Under the pieces are notes generated by a model. The model saw nothing but the letters and a program-made list of their open reading frames with translations. It had not been told where the DNA came from and ran no database searches. The position numbers and the translations under genes are program-made. This document shows, piece by piece, positions 62,837 through 64,000 of a DNA stretch of 64,000 bases. How positions within the stretch are numbered: position 1 is the first letter of the stretch; each line of letters starts with the position of its first letter. The DNA is from Pacificibacter marinus (GTDB lineage Bacteria; Pseudomonadota; Alphaproteobacteria; Rhodobacterales; Rhodobacteraceae): positions 100,279 to 164,278 of the forward strand of contig NZ_JAHKPK010000025.1 of NCBI RefSeq assembly GCF_018860665.1, given 5' to 3'.

Positions 62837-64000
62837 AAAGCGCCATCCAAAGCTGCCACGCTGATCGAGGCTTGCTCAACATCATCAAATGGATAGACAA
62901 TATCGCCAACGATCTGCCCGCTTTCATGGCCTTTGCCACAAACGATCAAAGCATCACCTGATTGCAGAGCATCAACTCCGCGCAAAATCGCCTCTGAGCG
63001 GTCCGCCACCTCAAGCGCCTCAGGCGCGCCCTGCATCACAGCGGCGCGAATAACGGCTGGATCTTCGGAACGCGGATTGTCATCGGTGACGATCACCAAA
63101 TCAGCGTTTTCAGCCGCCGCCTGCCCCATCAACGGACGCTTGCCAGCATCACGATCCCCGCCAGCACCGATCACAGCAATCACCCGTCCCATCACATGGG
63201 GACGCAAGGCTTTGATCGCCGTGGAAACCGCATCAGGCGTATGCGCGTAATCAACAAATACCGTCCCGCCATTATCACGCGTCGCCGCGTGCTGCATGCG
63301 TCCGTGCACGCCGCTTAGTTCGGGCAGGCAAGAAAACACTTCCTCAGGATCGCCCCCACAGGCCATCACAAGCCCCGCGGCGGCCATTACATTTTCCGCT
63401 TGGAACCCACCGATCAGATCAAGCCGTACTTGGTAAATATTGCCAACAAAATCAACGCGCAAATCTTGACCTGTTGCATCGAAACGCTGGCCTAATATGC
63501 GCAAATCCGCCGCATCAGAACGCCCGATCCGCATGACATCGATCCCGCGCTCGGCACAAAGCGCCTCGACCTCCATGCCGCGTGCATCATCGATATTGAC
63601 CACAGCGACACCGTCTTCGGACAATACGCGCGTGAACAGCCCTGCTTTGGCAGCAAAATAGGCTTCGAATGTCTCATGGTAATCCAAATGGTCTTGGGTG
63701 AAATTGGTGAACCCAGCCGCCATAAGGCGCACGCCATCAAGGCGACGCTGTGACAATCCGTGGCTGGAAGCTTCCATCGCGCCATGAGTTATGCCCTCGA
63801 AAGCCGCATCATAAAGCATCTTGTGCAGGGTAATCGGTTCTGGCGTGGTGTTCGGGCTTGGGGTTTGCCAATCACCTTCGACACCCGTGGTGCCGATGTT
63901 GATTGCAGGGTGCCCCATCAACTGCCAAATCTGTCGGGTGAAATTCGTCACCGATGTTTTGCCATTCGTGCCCGTGACAGCTACCATCGCATTGGGTTGA
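62833..64000 (-). CDS. murE: UDP-MurNAc-L-Ala-D-Glu--2,6-diaminopimelate ligase MurE, N-terminus outside window
   Basis: 388 residues are readable from the window edge; about the first 100 are outside. The ATP loop is VTGTNGKTSVTNF, then TTPEP, MEASSHGL, NFTQDHLDYH and HGRMQ. The specificity motif DNPRSEDP is the meso-diaminopimelate signature, so the third stem residue should be meso-DAP. The C-terminal GKGHESGQI is complete. The stop overlaps a murF-relic frame. Confidence 0.96.
   Translation of the reverse strand, partial: QPNAMVAVTGTNGKTSVTNFTRQIWQLMGHPAINIGTTGVEGDWQTPSPNTTPEPITLHKMLYDAAFEGITHGAMEASSHGLSQRRLDGVRLMAAGFTNFTQDHLDYHETFEAYFAAKAGLFTRVLSEDGVAVVNIDDARGMEVEALCAERGIDVMRIGRSDAADLRILGQRFDATGQDLRVDFVGNIYQVRLDLIGGFQAENVMAAAGLVMACGGDPEEVFSCLPELSGVHGRMQHAATRDNGGTVFVDYAHTPDAVSTAIKALRPHVMGRVIAVIGAGGDRDAGKRPLMGQAAAENADLVIVTDDNPRSEDPAVIRAAVMQGAPEALEVADRSEAILRGVDALQSGDALIVCGKGHESGQIVGDIVYPFDDVEQASISVAALDGAL

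Noticed and set aside
1-64000. CRISPR arrays, insertion sequences, prophage or conjugative genes
   Set aside because: No regularly spaced repeats and no transposase, integrase, capsid or relaxase motifs were found on either strand.

Overview
The window comes from a marine-type alphaproteobacterium of the order Rhodobacterales (roseobacter group). The grounds are a complete Kelly-Friedrich sox thiosulfate-oxidation locus, an aa3-type ctaD with a c2-type cytochrome, the aerobic cobaltochelatase pair cobS/cobT, DUF2484 proteins between murC and murB, a Hint-domain protein and a CtrA box. Base composition looks moderate (mid-50s % GC by eye) and even. No transposase, integrase, phage gene or CRISPR array is visible.

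Layout. 1-783: 3' half of a methylmalonate-semialdehyde dehydrogenase gene. 784-2404: a small sulfur-associated group (DUF2892 membrane protein, Crp/Fnr regulator with a Cys-x5-Cys pair, DUF302 protein). 2425-12902: the sox locus. soxVW and soxXYZABCD run leftward; soxS, a heme-binding HbpS/GlcG-like gene, soxR and soxT run rightward. SoxR-type operator candidates lie in both control regions and a hairpin separates soxA from soxB. 12903-21613: glycerate kinase, a flavin-fold oxidase, tRNA-Leu(GAG), lipB, cytochrome c2, ctaD, a MerR/CDF metal-efflux pair, DUF4336 and DUF2244. 21730-33093: yqeY, carA, a CtrA-box-preceded MshEN-glycosyltransferase fusion, a GntR regulator, a HAD phosphatase, a UbiH-like monooxygenase, a Hint protein, gatB and DUF4177. 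33100-41465: bolA, a J-domain protein, DUF808, fasciclin, cobS, cobT, pepP and DUF427. 41562-44720: a CLC protein and an FAD-linked 2-hydroxyacid dehydrogenase.

44737-64000 is the division and cell-wall (dcw) cluster read leftward: murE, mraY, murD, ftsW, murG, murC, two DUF2484 genes, murB, ftsQ, ftsA, ftsZ, lpxC, bamD, recN. A lactate dehydrogenase gene sits on the opposite strand between murD and ftsW.

The most notable observation is that the two D-Ala-D-Ala genes of this cluster, ddl (expected between murB and ftsQ) and murF (expected between murE and mraY), are both gone. Each leaves a short decayed relic in its ancestral slot. The ddl slot keeps about 55 recognisable N-terminal codons. 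The murF slot keeps a 44-codon frame ending in a MurF-like C-terminus. Both relic frames still overlap the neighbouring gene by the usual 4-base junction. The rest of the precursor pathway looks intact, so the last dipeptide step must be encoded elsewhere in the genome or be chemically different. Assigning the relics rests on remembered family motifs and needs a database comparison.
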